A DNA stretch of 64,000 nucleotides from Monosporascus cannonballus (Eukaryota; Ascomycota; Sordariomycetes; Xylariales), in the NCBI GenBank assembly GCA_004154925.1, contig QJNS01000080.1:124001-188000 (forward strand). Direction: 5' to 3'. Below the pieces are notes generated by a model. That model was not told the origin of the DNA, did not search any database, and worked only from the letters and a program-made list of their open reading frames with translations. The first letter of the stretch is position 1. Each line of letters starts with the position of its first letter. The position numbers and the translations under genes were made by a program. This document shows, in pieces, positions 24,521 through 36,185 of this stretch.

Positions 24521-26113
24521 ATGGCGTCGCTATATCGGATGACCGGCTGCGGCGCCAGGCGCCTGCAGTTCGCCAGACCTGCCAGGTCCGCCATCCGCGC
24601 TTTCTCCCAGACGGCCATGCGAAAGGCCAACGAGGTACCCCCGGTCCAAGGCACCACCCTCGTACCCGTCGATGCCGACTTCTCTCACCCCTCAGACCCC
24701 TACGGCGTGCAGCGACTTCGCGATCCCGAAGCCACCGAGAAGTCGCGCGAGGACAGCATCTCGAACCGGAAGATCCGCCACTATACCGTCAACTTCGGCC
24801 CTCAGCATCCCGCGGCCCACGGCGTGTTGCGGTTGATTCTCGAGCTGAAAGGAGAGGAGATCATTCGGGCGGACCCCCATGTCGGCTTACTGCACAGAGG
24901 AACGGAGAAACTGATCGAGTACAAGACCTACCTGCAGGCTTTGCCGTACTTCGACCGGCTGGACTACGTTTCTATGATGACCAACGAGCAGTGCTTCTCC
25001 CTGGCCGTCGAGAAGCTACTGAACATTGAGATTCCCGAGCGAGCCAAGTTCATCCGGACCATGTTCGGAGAGATCACGAGAATTCTGAATCACCTTATGT
25101 CTGTCCTGTCCCATGCCATGGACGTTGGTGCTTTGACGCCTTTCTTATGGGGCTTTGAGGAACGGGAGAAGTTGATGGTAAGGGTTTTATAGTAAAATAA
25201 ATTTCTAACTGCGTGCTCTGCTGTAGACGACTCTATAGGCAGAGAAATCGCACTGGAAAAAAAAAGGAAGCGGGCTAATGTACATGCCCCAGGAATTCTA
25301 CGAACGAGTATCAGGAGCTCGTCTTCATGCGGCATATGTCCGACCTGGCGGCGTCCACCAAGATGTCCCCGTCGGCCTGCTAGATGATATTTACCAATGG
25401 GCCACCCAATTTGGTGATCGCATCGATGAAACCGAGGAAATGCTGACGGACAACCGTATCTGGATCCAGAGATTGAAGGGTGTGGGTGTTGTTTCTGCTG
25501 CTGATGCCCTGAATCTTTCCTTCACCGGCCCCATGCTGAGAGGTTCCGGTGTTCCGTGGGATATCCGAAAGAGCCAACCCTACGATGCATATGACCAAGT
25601 CGAGTTCGACGTTCCAGTCGGTGTCAACGGCGACTGCTATGACCGATATCTGTGCCGTATGGAGGAATTCCGCCAATCCCTCAGAATCATCCATCAATGC
25701 CTGAATAAAATGCCCGCCGGTCCCGTCCGAGTAGAAGACTACAAAGTCTCCCCGCCCCCGCGTGCCGCCATGAAAGAGAACATGGAGGCCCTGATCCACC
25801 ATTTCCTGCTCTACACTAAGGGCTACGCCGTACCGCCGGGAGAGACGTACTCGGCGATCGAGGCGCCAAAGGGAGAGATGGGAGTTTTCGTCGTGAGTGA
25901 TGGAAGTGAGAGACCGTACCGATGCTACATCAGAGCACCAGGTTTCGCACACCTGGGTGGTTTCGACCACGTTTCGAGAGGTCATCTGTTGGCTGATGCC
26001 GTGGCGGTGATCGGTACGATGGATCTGGTGTTCGGTAAGTAAAAAGGATACCCAGACGCCCGCAGCGTTGGATGAGACATACTAATAATGCTGTAGGCGA
26101 GGTGGACAGATAG
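24521..26113 (+). CDS. nuo49: NADH:ubiquinone oxidoreductase 49 kDa subunit (complex I, NDUFS2)
   Basis: Exons 24521-25177, 25293-26034 and 26097-26113 encode 471 residues, close to the family length. Introns are GTAAGG...CAG (115 bp) and GTAAGT...TAG (62 bp, with a CTAAT branch-like site). The last exon is only 17 nt and supplies the family C-terminus FGEVDR. The first ~35 residues are Arg-rich without acids ([18 protein letters not shown]), a mitochondrial presequence. Then come the conserved [15 protein letters not shown] block, [18 protein letters not shown] and [12 protein letters not shown], which form the quinone-binding cavity beside the N2 cluster. The protein sits in the peripheral arm of complex I in the inner mitochondrial membrane and takes part in ubiquinone reduction. 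No key block is missing, so the gene looks functional. It converges on the unknown gene at 26457-27824. Confidence 0.95.
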
Positions 26114-26456
26114 GCGGTCGTTCGCAATGCGGATGGCGCCAGGTACAAGCGAAAGCAAGAATAGTCTGAGGTAAAGTGTAGAAATCCGCTCTGCAGATTC
26201 TAGAATTCCTTCGTATGTACGATAACCTCAGGTGTAAATCGACGCGTATTGCATGATCAAATGGCGCAAATGGCAGAGGGGCGTCTCGGTGCCCAGTATA
26301 TTTTCATGCATATCACGCTTTTCTCTTTTCCATTCTCCACTTTCCGCCTGTGCTTATGAGGGTGTTGATTATCACGCATCATGTAGAACTGCTCTGTTAT
26401 CAGCTATCGGTCGACCAGGAAGACTTACCCTCAGAGTATAGTAGGGCGGATGGATC

Positions 26457-27824
26457 TTAAAAGGCGGTCGAGCTGCAGCGGCGGAGCTCCTGCGCCGCGT
26501 GGCCGAGACGGTACAGCTCGCAGTCCTCGAAATCGCCGGCGTGCGAGAGACCCTCGGGACCGGCGCCGATGGGGAGGCCCAGGAGGGGCATCTGCTGGCT
26601 GACGTCGTACAGGACGATCTGTCCCTCCGCCTGCAGGTGGCCGCTGGGATCCCGGCACTCGGGCCCGAGGCCGAGCGAGAGTCCCGCCATCGGGGCCTGC
26701 TGCTGCTGCTCCTGGCGCTGGTGGCCGAACCAGGCCGTCTGCATGTCGAGCTGTCGCGGCTGGTCGTCGGCCCCTCCCGCCGGCGGTGCGTAGATTTCCT
26801 GCAGGTTGCGGATTTCGGCCGGTGTGTTGTAGCTCCAGCGGGCCGGCTGGCCGCCGCTCACCTGAGGCCCGAGGCGCGATGTGGGCGCCGTCGTGGGACC
26901 CCCGGACGGATGGTAACTCAGGGACGGGCCGCCGCCTCCGGTGCGGACGAGCTGCTGGCCCTCGGTGTTATCGCTGTAGGTGTAAGAAGCCACCTGCTTC
27001 GCTGCGTCGTGATCGCCGGCGCCCGGGTGCTTCAGGTCCCGCAGGTCCCTGGACGGCGACGGGTCGTACTTGTCGAACCGGACGGCGCAGGCGCAGCGGC
27101 CGTCCTCGTGCAGCTTCGCGTGGTCCCAGGTCCACTCGACGCCGTACATGCTCGGCTGCCGGATCACGTACCGCACGTCGCTGTCGTTCTCGCCGTCGCG
27201 GACCTCCTCGAACGCCGGGTACCGCTCCCGCTGCTGCTGGCGTCTCTGTTGCTGCGTCTGCGCCTTCGTCTGATGGTCCTGCGGCTGCGGCTGTGGCTGC
27301 TGCTCCTGCTGATGCTGATGCTTAGCGTTGCCACCGCCACCACGGCCGCCGCGTCCGCGCTTATTGCCAACCTTCTTATTCTTGTTCTGGTTCTTGCCGT
27401 TGCCGGGCTTATAGTGGCCGCCGCTGCCGCTGCCGCTGCCGCTGCTGCCGGCGCTCTGGCCGCGGCCGTAGCCGTAGCCGTGGCCCTGGGCATTAGGCAG
27501 GGCAGAGACGGTTCCTCCGGCGCCTCCGCCATAGCCGGGGCCGTCGCGGCCGATCATGCGGGGCTGCATGAGGGCGGGGAACTCGACGGGGCAGCCGCAG
27601 GCGCCGCGCTCGTGCATCCAGCGGTGCTCCTCCTCCATGATGTCGACCCAGCGGTTGTGCATGACGCGCTGGCAGGCCGGGCAGTGGCCCCGCGAGAGCT
27701 GCGGCCGCACCGCCGGCGCCGGGCACACCGGATTCGCGTGCGCGCGCGTCGTCAGCGGGCAGGGCCGCAGCACCGAGTCGCCCGTGTGCCCGCACGTGTA
27801 GCCGAGATACTCGATGAAGCACAT
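26457..27824 (-). CDS. Hypothetical protein with Cys-rich N-terminus and Gly/Ser/Gln-rich low-complexity centre
   Basis: A single exon of 455 residues; the ATG at 27824 is chosen because the longer frame starts at GTG. The N-terminal ~85 residues hold regularly placed Cys/His (Cys11-Gly-His13, Cys22, Cys34, Cys48-x-x-Cys51, then a CGC triplet), which could bind zinc. The middle (about 100-210) is low-complexity: Gly-rich, a GSGSGSG run, a Lys/Asn stretch, an RGRGGRGGGG patch and a Gln-rich run. A more ordinary segment (RYVIRQPSMYGVEWTWDHAKLH...CACAVRF) follows, then a Pro/Gly/Gln-rich tail. RG patches suggest RNA or nucleic-acid association, but no known domain is recognised. The opposite strand is also open for 456 codons because of the high GC and repeat content; that frame has no sensible protein features. 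The stop lies 343 bp from the convergent complex I gene. Confidence 0.65.
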   Translation of the reverse strand: MCFIEYLGYTCGHTGDSVLRPCPLTTRAHANPVCPAPAVRPQLSRGHCPACQRVMHNRWVDIMEEEHRWMHERGACGCPVEFPALMQPRMIGRDGPGYGGGAGGTVSALPNAQGHGYGYGRGQSAGSSGSGSGSGGHYKPGNGKNQNKNKKVGNKRGRGGRGGGGNAKHQHQQEQQPQPQPQDHQTKAQTQQQRRQQQRERYPAFEEVRDGENDSDVRYVIRQPSMYGVEWTWDHAKLHEDGRCACAVRFDKYDPSPSRDLRDLKHPGAGDHDAAKQVASYTYSDNTEGQQLVRTGGGGPSLSYHPSGGPTTAPTSRLGPQVSGGQPARWSYNTPAEIRNLQEIYAPPAGGADDQPRQLDMQTAWFGHQRQEQQQQAPMAGLSLGLGPECRDPSGHLQAEGQIVLYDVSQQMPLLGLPIGAGPEGLSHAGDFEDCELYRLGHAAQELRRCSSTAF

Positions 27825-30800
27825 CGCTGCGAAAAAAAACACCGGGCGGAAAACGGGGGTAGCGGGTAGGGAAGGGACGGTCCGGGTGGGGGTTATTCTG
27901 GCTTATGTAATAGGGGTAAGCGAGGGGCCAGTCCACAGAGCTCGTAATTTCGAAAACGGGATAATCGTTATGCCGCGTTGAATAGCGGCAAATATGATCC
28001 GCCTATTCCGATGTCCACGGTTGATTATTCCGCCCGAACGTTTTATGTTGAACTCCCGGTAATATGAATAGCGGCAATGTGGGAGGTCGACGTGAGACGC
28101 TGCAGGAGGAGATCAGAAATGTTTTGTCCAGGTCTAGGGCGACGGAAGACGTTAGCCGCCCGAATGGGCAATTGTGGAAGGCTCCTTACCTATCGGACCC
28201 CTGCAAAGACCCTCTCGGTAAGCTCGTCGGTTAGTTTGCTTCGTTCGGCTTGCGCTACAGGTTGATTGTGCTGGTTTGAGGGATATGTGGTGTATGTAGA
28301 TGGTACTGTGCTAGATAGAGGCAGGGCGGATATGGGACGGAAGGCTATGAGTCGGTCCTGCCCTAGGGTGTTTCAAGTATAAGGATGCAGGTATTGGACT
28401 GTGTTCAGGGTGCTTGTTAGGAGATGGCAGTGTGCTTCGCAGTGTCAGATCCGGTTTGTATTGCCTGTGGGATCCTGGACGTCAGAGGGTGTGTGTTAGT
28501 TTCGCATGCAGCTAAGAGAATAAGAGTGAGTGTAACTAGCATGGAAAGCGGGAAGAGAAGCTCGCAAGTCTCTACCGATGTCTGTGATGTCTCACAGTAT
28601 AGTGAGGAAGCTGGCAGATTTTACCTAGATCTAGAGACGATAAGAAGGACTCACGGTTCGGGTGCGATGCTAGGACTCTCTTCCAACTGGGCAGTGTCCA
28701 GAGTAGAAGATCTGTGGATGGTCGGTTGCGTCGTTTCCAACGAAGTTTGGGGACACCCGTGCTTACCAATATAGAGTAATCTATTGTCTGTGGAAGGTGT
28801 TAGATGTCGCTCAGCCGTCACGTCGAGGTGAGATTCTGTGCACGATAGGCGATAGCCACGACCGAAGCTTATCAGCAATGTCCCAGGTAGACTCAAAGCC
28901 TCAAGCCTCTAGGGTGAGGGATTGTGCACGGTGATAGCAGGTATGTCGACGCTTCATGTGAGGCCCGAGGCGGCATGTCCCCGAAACCCCGGAGGGTAGT
29001 GACGATGATGGCCTGTGTGTAGGACTGTGAAAAGTATGGCAACACTTACCAACAACGACTGCGTTGTCGTTAGGGCTTGAGTAGGGGTCTGTGCTAGGTA
29101 TGTCGACGCTTGACGTAATGCCTGCGGTGAAGTAGGATCTTAAAGCCCCTATGGTAGTAACGGTGCTGGCCTGTGCAAGAGTGTCAAAGATATGGCAACG
29201 CTTACCAGCAACGACTACGTTATCGTTAAGGCTTCAATGGAAGTATATGTGGGTTGGGTTTGGGGCATACAGACATTGCAGGCGCATGTCCCATCGACGA
29301 TCTAGATGGATGGGGCAGGAACGACTAGATTGGGGGGTTTACTCTATAATTAATAGAAAGTCAATGCTCTCGCCAGCAACGACTTCGTTATCGTTGGATG
29401 TTAAGTGAGAATCTGGGAGCCGTAGGTTTGGGGCATACAAAGGCTGCAGCCACATGTCCCATCAACGACCCAGATAGACCGGACAAGACTACGATCAAAG
29501 GGGGAAGTAGCGATATCGTTAATAAAGAGTCAATACTACCAGAGGGTGATCGAGACTATCTAGGAGCGTTGAAGATTTGGATGAACTCGAGAAATGCTGA
29601 GTTCACGAAATCGACGTGAACCTTCCTAAGTGGCACCTAGGTATAGGAGACTTCATCCAGGAAGCGACGATGGGAATCCTAAAGTGGCCCCAGAGAGAGA
29701 AGCCAATGATAGAAACCTCTGTATTGACTACTTAATGAAAGACTCGTTCACCTGTGCTAGTGATTCTGTACAAGCATCAGCCCCTATCCGTGTAGACATG
29801 GACTCTTTACTTGGGCCAACTTTTTGATGACTGCCTATGTGCAATGGCCTTCGGAGAGCGGATTTCACCGTCCCGATGACGGAGAACGGTGAACAAAACA
29901 GACTAGTACATATATGACAGTTGGTAGATTCTGAACTATCCTCTTCTATCTTCTTTCCTGGAGCTATCATAGGAATCTCCTATCTAGTAACATGCCGATG
30001 GATGTCCATAGGTGTCGGCGCTCTATGCAAAGCAGGGGGGCAACCGTTGGTGGTTTCCATGTCCTCACCCGTCTGCTCAGAGCGAAGTAGTAGCCTCAGT
30101 TGTTAAGTTGTCAGTTAGCCGCTCAGGGTACAGCAATAACGTCTCCAAGCGGAAGTGACCGAGACGTGCTCCAGCATTCCGAGCACCGGATAGTTTGATT
30201 AAATATGTGCAGTCAAGCCTAGCAAGGAACACAGGCGATCAAGCAGCTGTTATTGTTGCTTAGCCCTTTCATCTGTATTCTTGGTTACAGTAACATCAGG
30301 GACGAGGTTTCTGGCTCCAGTCCTTCCCTTCACTGCATGTTAAGATTTTGAAAAAGGCGGGTGTCTCAACTAAAATAATCCATTCAATTCTCGTCCTACT
30401 GCTGGCACGATGAATAGGGGTATTTTCCGTGCCCCGTGTTTGAAGATATCGTTTTGTTTGAGGGCTATTTGAAAAGGGGGTCTGGAATGTTACATCCGAG
30501 ACGCAGCTGCCCCTTCCAATAACATGGTCTCTCTCTCACAGAATGGGATTATTTTCTTCGCAATATAACTCGGTGGAGTGGAGCGTCAGCGACAACAGAT
30601 GGAGCTCGACTCATGGTTGCTTGTCACTTGACGTTCGCTAGCTTCAATGGTTCTGTTCCAAGTAGGTAGTTTACTAGGACCGGTGAGGGGATGGCTATCG
30701 AGGTGGAGAAGGAAAACGATATATAGTAATCGACAATATTGCCACGTAATATCTAAGCAGAGGCCCACGTAAGGTGTGCTTCCGTCTGGATATTCGCTGA

Positions 30801-32431
30801 CTCACTCACTGGTCCGAGTTCCTTCCTTGCGTTGCCGAGTTTTGTCATGACGTGGCTGCACCGCGAACTTCTACGAGAATCATGGGACGAAGCTAAAGCA
30901 CGGGCATGTAGCTGCTAGCTTCCTACACAGGCTTCCAAGGGTACTCTACTAGGGGATAGGGGAAACGGTGTTCTACAGATGTCACATATCTGATCTTTGG
31001 ACCTGAACCTTGTCTATACTATTGTGGTCCACTGTTGTAGGTGGTGTTGTATTCCTCGTTCTGAGTCCCCGACGAAGTTATCTATAATGATCTGATCTTT
31101 TGACAACTTGAAAAAGGACAAAAATCGGCTGGGTGCAGGGTATATAGTTGGACAACTACAGAGAAACAATGGGACTGTGAATAAGGGCAGCCTGCGTTCG
31201 AGACGGACCTGTTGGGCTGTATCCACTCTTGATAAAAGCAACAACTGTCATTGAACTGGAGAAGCCAAATATACTGCGTCAGCCCGCTAGGGAAACAAGG
31301 ATCCATCTAACCTGTATAAACCCCTTTCAAACTTAAGCTATCGCTAAAGACCGCTTAAGGGGTAGACATTCCTCTATTCGCAAGCATACGGCTACATATC
31401 GTCCTACCTATTGGTCCCGCGGTGGCGTACCCAAGTACATATTTCTTGCAATGGTCTCCTGTGTGCTTCGGCGATAGGGCCGGGCCAACTATAAGGAGGC
31501 TTTCCTCTGAACAGATCTCTGGAAAGTCTAGTGTCCCTCGAAGTGGACCAACGCACAAGCCATGTAACTCAAGTGGTTGGGCGAAATCCCGGATTTAGTT
31601 GTTCGAAGTCGTCTCCCGAGAAGAATGATGTACAGGTCACTCTTGAGGCCACTACACAAGTAATCTGAAAAGGGGGGGCTGTAACTGGCGGGACCGGGCC
31701 CTGGCCCCTGAGAGAGCTTCCTGATGTGCGCAAGGGCGCTCCTCTCGTAAGACACGAGAGACTCCGCCGAACGTGTTGCCACTAACCAGGAAAGCGCTGT
31801 CACCCTCCCATGATGAGGAGGTCGACGGCATCTGCGGCGGAGTGTTTCAGCCCTGCGGCCCTCAGTAGACTGCCCCCTTTCAGGCGCTCGGAGCGCTCGT
31901 ACAGGTTTACCTAGATTCGGCACATACCGTGAGCGTTTCGCATGGGAATGTCAGGAGGTTAAATTGCCAATCCGCATGCGTCTGCTGCTTCGCTTGATGA
32001 CGCACTGGTCTCATCAAACGGACCAGTACTTATTGTCTGTTGTGCTCAGTGGCTGGGCAGGTTGTTGGAAGTGCCCGCGTCTAGCATGAGTGCTAACGAG
32101 GCGTGATCGTGCATTGGCCGGCAGATTGTTCACGGACTTAAGCAGGCGGTTGATGAATTATCAAATTATTCCGCTCATTTCAAACTAACTACCGTGAAAA
32201 ACACAGTAACTTGTCCAATTCAATGAGAAGTACCTGGTTCCCAATTTTAATGCAATGCACCAAGTAATATGCTACACAAGGGCCACCACTCGGCGCCTTG
32301 CGCTTGTGTTATCATACAATGATCTTGTCTGGTGTCTCGACAGTCTCGGCTGCACCCTCCGCGTCTCGGGTCTATCGCATTATCCACAGCATAACCAGAC
32401 GCAGTACACGGGGTCAAGGCGTCTCTCAGCC
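27825..32431. other. Long gene-free stretch (4.6 kb) with a degenerate tandem repeat
   Basis: Normal composition, but no frame longer than about 130 codons with any domain. 28,940-29,480 holds the tandem repeat listed separately. Two adjacent plus-strand frames (29,398-29,619 and 29,630-29,827) read like protein in places (DRDYLGALKIWMNSRNAEF), but they are separated by a stop, have no recognised family and may be a fossil gene. The final 500 bp (31,920-32,430) are downstream of VTC4. No tRNA or rRNA seen. Confidence 0.45.
28940..29480 (+). repeat. Degenerate tandem repeat, unit about 156-168 bp, with conserved near-palindrome
   Basis: GGTATGTCGACGCTT occurs at 28,940 and again at 29,097 (157 bp apart). 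GTTTGGGGCATACA occurs at 29,258 and 29,426 (168 bp apart). The box AACGACTNCGTTRTCGTT recurs at 29,054-29,071, 29,210-29,227 and 29,378-29,395 (156 and 168 bp apart), preceded by a TATGGCAAC-CTTACCA segment in the first two copies. The box is an imperfect palindrome (AACGAC...GTCGTT). About three and a half diverged units are present. Function unknown. Confidence 0.7.
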
Positions 32432-34950
32432 TTACCAGACCTGCCTATCCCTGCCCTCGAACACGAAGTTCAGGGCGATGCCGAGGAACAAGATAGCGCA
32501 CAGGACGCTAGGCCCGATACGATCGTAGTACTTGATGACCTTTCGCTCGCGGATGCCCTTGCTCCGGTACAGGTAGATGCCGACCGAGTAGCAGAGGGAC
32601 AGGACGGCCACCAGCGTAAAGACGCCGGCGACAGCAAAAGAGAGCATCGTCGGCTTCGTGCCGAAGTTCAGCAAGGTGACGGCGATGGTGCCCAGGTAGA
32701 TGGAGACCTCGAGCTGTCGGGCGGGGATTGTTAGTTAACCGTCCTCGCAGCGTTCTTGCTTGGATAATGGGTACGGGCCGGAAGGGGGAACAACTTACCC
32801 AGCCGAGGAATGTCCTCTCCGCCGCGAAGTAGACCTTGGGCTCGACCCGGACCGGGACGTAGATCTTCTTGCCCTTGGGCGACTTAAACTTCTTAGTTTG
32901 GACGTCTTGATCGCCAAAGAACATCTGGGTACGGCTACTTCTCGGGACCGTGGTGGCTCGAGGGCGCGGGGTAACAGCTTTGAGCACTTCTAGCATTCCG
33001 CTGCCCGCCTTTCTCGAATAGCGCTTGGCCAGAGCCGAATAGTAGGGCCATCCTCCCACTCGTCTTGCCTCCTCGAATGCATCCTCCTCGTCGGACTCGT
33101 CATCTGAATCATATATCGGATATTCCTCGTTGGGGGCAGACGCCTCTACGGTCTGGCCCTCGATATCCCCGCGAACGAGTCCCTGGGCGCCGGTGGACGG
33201 GACACTGCCATCGCTAGGGCCCGTCCCAGTCGCTTGGGCGTCCGCTTGATCCACGTCTGAGTCGTAGTCGTCTTCGTCGTCGTCGGAAGTGGTACCGCTA
33301 TTAGAATGAAGGAGACGACGGATACCAAAGTCGTGAGTGGGCTCTTTGCGAATGTCCACATCCATCTGCGGCATCCAGTATGGAAGTAGCTTTATTTTGT
33401 CTGGGAACAGAGTGGCTGTCCCGTGGATGAACTTGGAGAACTTGGGTACAGCTTCCACGAGATGGCTTGAAATAAGCTGACGTACCCATTCCGGAGCCTC
33501 TTGTCCGTGCTGAGTCTGGAGTTTCACTTCCAGAACGGCATAGGGAAAGCGTACGACATCTCCGGGTGGTAACTGAGAGAAGGGCCAATCGATACCGATG
33601 TCCATTCTCCGCCAGTTATCTCCGGATCGCCTGGCGCCATCGCTGTTATCCTCTCGAACCATGGTGAGCTCCGTATCGAGGGAGATGCGTACTCGCGCGT
33701 CAGCAGGGAGTTGGAAGGCGGTGCGGTTGTAGAACGATCGGCAGACGGGCTTATAGCCATTTTTCAGCACGGAATATTGTACCTCCCTTGCTAGGGCCTC
33801 CTGTTCATCGATAACCTTCGCCGGCTTCTTGCCTTCCTTGCGGGCTTTCTCGAAGATGGCCTCGGGGAGAAGGTCGCCTCTCATGTATGCGTTGATATTC
33901 TTCTCCTTCATGGAAAAGCGTGCCTTGACAGATTGCTCGCCGGTCCAATCCTCACGATGCGTCTTACGCTCGACGAAGATCTGGTCTTGCTGCATGCCTC
34001 CGTACCATCTCAAGCGGATGGCTTCGGCACCCTCCGTCTTCTTGAGCCGGCCCTCGTATAGATCAAACTTCTCCGGGTTATCATAGTAGATGGAAGTGAT
34101 GGCGGAGTCCTGCGTCTCGAATTCCTTGCTCGCATTAAAGACGAGGACCGGCAGGTGCTTCAGGATGATGAGCTTCACTTCGGTGACATTGTCGGGATGG
34201 ACCCAGTATTTGGTCGTCTGTCGGACGAAACTGCCTTGCGCTCCCCCAGCAGCGCTGTCACCTTTGACCGGGTTTCCTTTCGTTCGAACAAGATCATACA
34301 GTTTGGAGAGCTTAACGACCTCGGCGTCGAAATCCTCGTTATAGAACGGCTTCTTCTTAAGGGCCGAGTCGAACGAGGGTCGGAGATGCCATTGCGTCAT
34401 TTTCTACCGCCAATGTCAGTAGTCTGCACGACAACGCGCTCATGGGGATACGCACGTCATGTTTCTTTAATATCTTATAAAAGCCCGTATAGTTCAACTG
34501 GACAAATTTGGCAAGGTCGTGCACATCGGCGATGATGTCGCTCAGGTTCTCCTCAAGCAGGACGAAGCTCTCCTCGGACGGGCCGGGCTCATCCAGACCG
34601 CGCTGGTTCACCTGGTCAACGACTTTCCTCACTTCCTGTTCGTTAATTGCTATAAGTCGTTGGATTTCGGACTGCTTGACTTTGGTCTTGGTGTAGACCT
34701 TGTCGAGCTCCCCGTAGAGCCGCTTGATGAACCGTTGCTCATCATCCTCCGTCCATTGGCGCCTTCGCCTCTTGGGCCTATTGTCCTCGCTCACAGCATT
34801 TGAAGGCCCGGCAGCGTTGTTGCCGTCTTCCTGGGAGTCGGTATAAGGCCCCGAGGCGGCCTTCAACTCCTTTTTCAGGCCATCATAATCAATGTAATGC
34901 CATTGATATTCCCGGATGATGCTACTGCGTAACTGCTCGCCGAACTTCAT
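32432..34950 (-). CDS. VTC4: Vacuolar transporter chaperone 4, polyphosphate polymerase (VTC4)
   Basis: Exons 34950-34456, 34403-32799 and 32713-32432 encode 793 residues. Introns are 52 bp (GTGCGT...TAG) and 85 bp (GTAAGT...CAG), both phase 0. The N-terminal SPX domain (1-165) starts [20 protein letters not shown] and has the KKELK lysine cluster and KILKKHD helix that bind inositol pyrophosphates. Exon 2 opens with the VTC catalytic tunnel domain ([11 protein letters not shown]). Its basic residues are visible in IRLRWYGG and ERKTHRED, and the metal-binding Glu in YAVLEVKLQ. An acidic, disordered linker (about 555-660, [10 protein letters not shown] and [16 protein letters not shown]) leads to three C-terminal transmembrane segments ([49 protein letters not shown]). 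The family makes polyphosphate from ATP and moves it into the vacuole, activated by phosphate sufficiency through SPX. All expected blocks are present. Confidence 0.93.
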
Positions 34951-36185
34951 GGTTATTAAGCCGTCTCCAGCCTCTTAAGGATTCTGTCTGCAGGAACAGA
35001 CAAGTACTACCCTACCGGTCCACCGCCAAAGATTCAAGCTTGACGCGACACGCACAGAATAAGCGTCCTTATGCAGGTAGAGGGTAGAATAATTTAATAG
35101 AATAAAGCTTGAATGAAAGCCGATACAATTGCTGCTTTCTTCGCGTGACAGCTCTAAAACCAGTCAGAACTCGCGATGGCTTGCTATGTAGATTTTGGAC
35201 GCAGTCAATCTGAAACTTTGAAAATATCGTAGAAGAGACTACCGGCGTGTTATGTATTTGCATATGACGCACCCCTGCAGGCGGTTGAAGAAGCTAGAAT
35301 ATGCAGAATCCTGGTGTCCGCATGCTCCCGTTAGGTTCACCAGGGGACCATTATGCGGGCATTGCCCAATCAGGTGATTGACACAAAATGTCGCGCGGTG
35401 ACCCAGATGAGCTAAAGATATCGCAGGCGATTCCAATGCCAAAACGGAATGCATAGAAAATTGGAAAAATGATACATACATAAAAGGAATAATTAAAAAC
35501 GGTCTTGAGGTTCCCGTGTATGCCTATCTGTTGAAACCAAAGATTTATTATCTGAAGTGTCGTTTGGACGGTTAATTGAAAGTGCGCGAGTTTTACTGTC
35601 AACTACCTGCCAATCAGGGGGCTGAAGCAGGCAAGTGTTCAGTAGCCGGATTCGGTGTACAGACTAATGACGTATCACGTATAATATAACGTATAATTAC
35701 ATAAATACGATCTACAGACACGGCAGACTGGGAGATCAGCGGCGATTTTGCGCTCCCAACATCTCTATGCCTTTTAGGAAGAATAATCGATATTAAAAAA
35801 TACCTAGACTAGAAATTGGCATTTTAGAGATTGGCGGTTTCAGCTTTGAATGCTGATCTGCAAGTTGCCAGTGGGCATATGAAGGGGGCAGCCGCAAGTT
35901 AAATAACTAAAACTCTGTTAACAGAAACAGACACAGCAACCCCCAGTCCGAAAATACAGTGGCTTTCCTCTAGGAATTTGGCCCAATCGTCGACCTTATC
36001 GCATTGTGAAGCCTGTACCACAGTATTGGCCCTGCACCTCTTTTTTTTTCTCCCCCCTACCCCGCCAACCATAAGTGGGCGACTCTGGACCTCTGCTGTG
36101 CGACACAATCAGATAAAGCGCGAGTAGACGCAGGCGTACCCTATCTGAGACCCGGATAGATAGAGATCCGTCTTCTTCTAACACG
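34951..36185. other. Divergent intergenic region (VTC4 / RMT2)
   Basis: About 1.2 kb between two divergently transcribed genes, so both promoters lie here. It contains an AT-richer middle (35,640-35,830) and no frame with a recognisable product. A CT-rich run (about 36,040-36,060) lies roughly 130 bp before the RMT2 start, a common feature of fungal 5' regions. Confidence 0.45.

Noticed and set aside
26499..27869. 456-codon plus-strand open frame opposite the Cys/Gln-rich gene
   Set aside because: It arises from high GC and repetitive codons of the minus-strand gene. The product is a Leu/Ala/Arg monotone without domains.
28940..29480. CRISPR-like array
   Set aside because: Repeat units are long, diverged and contiguous rather than short identical repeats with unique spacers, and the host is a eukaryote.
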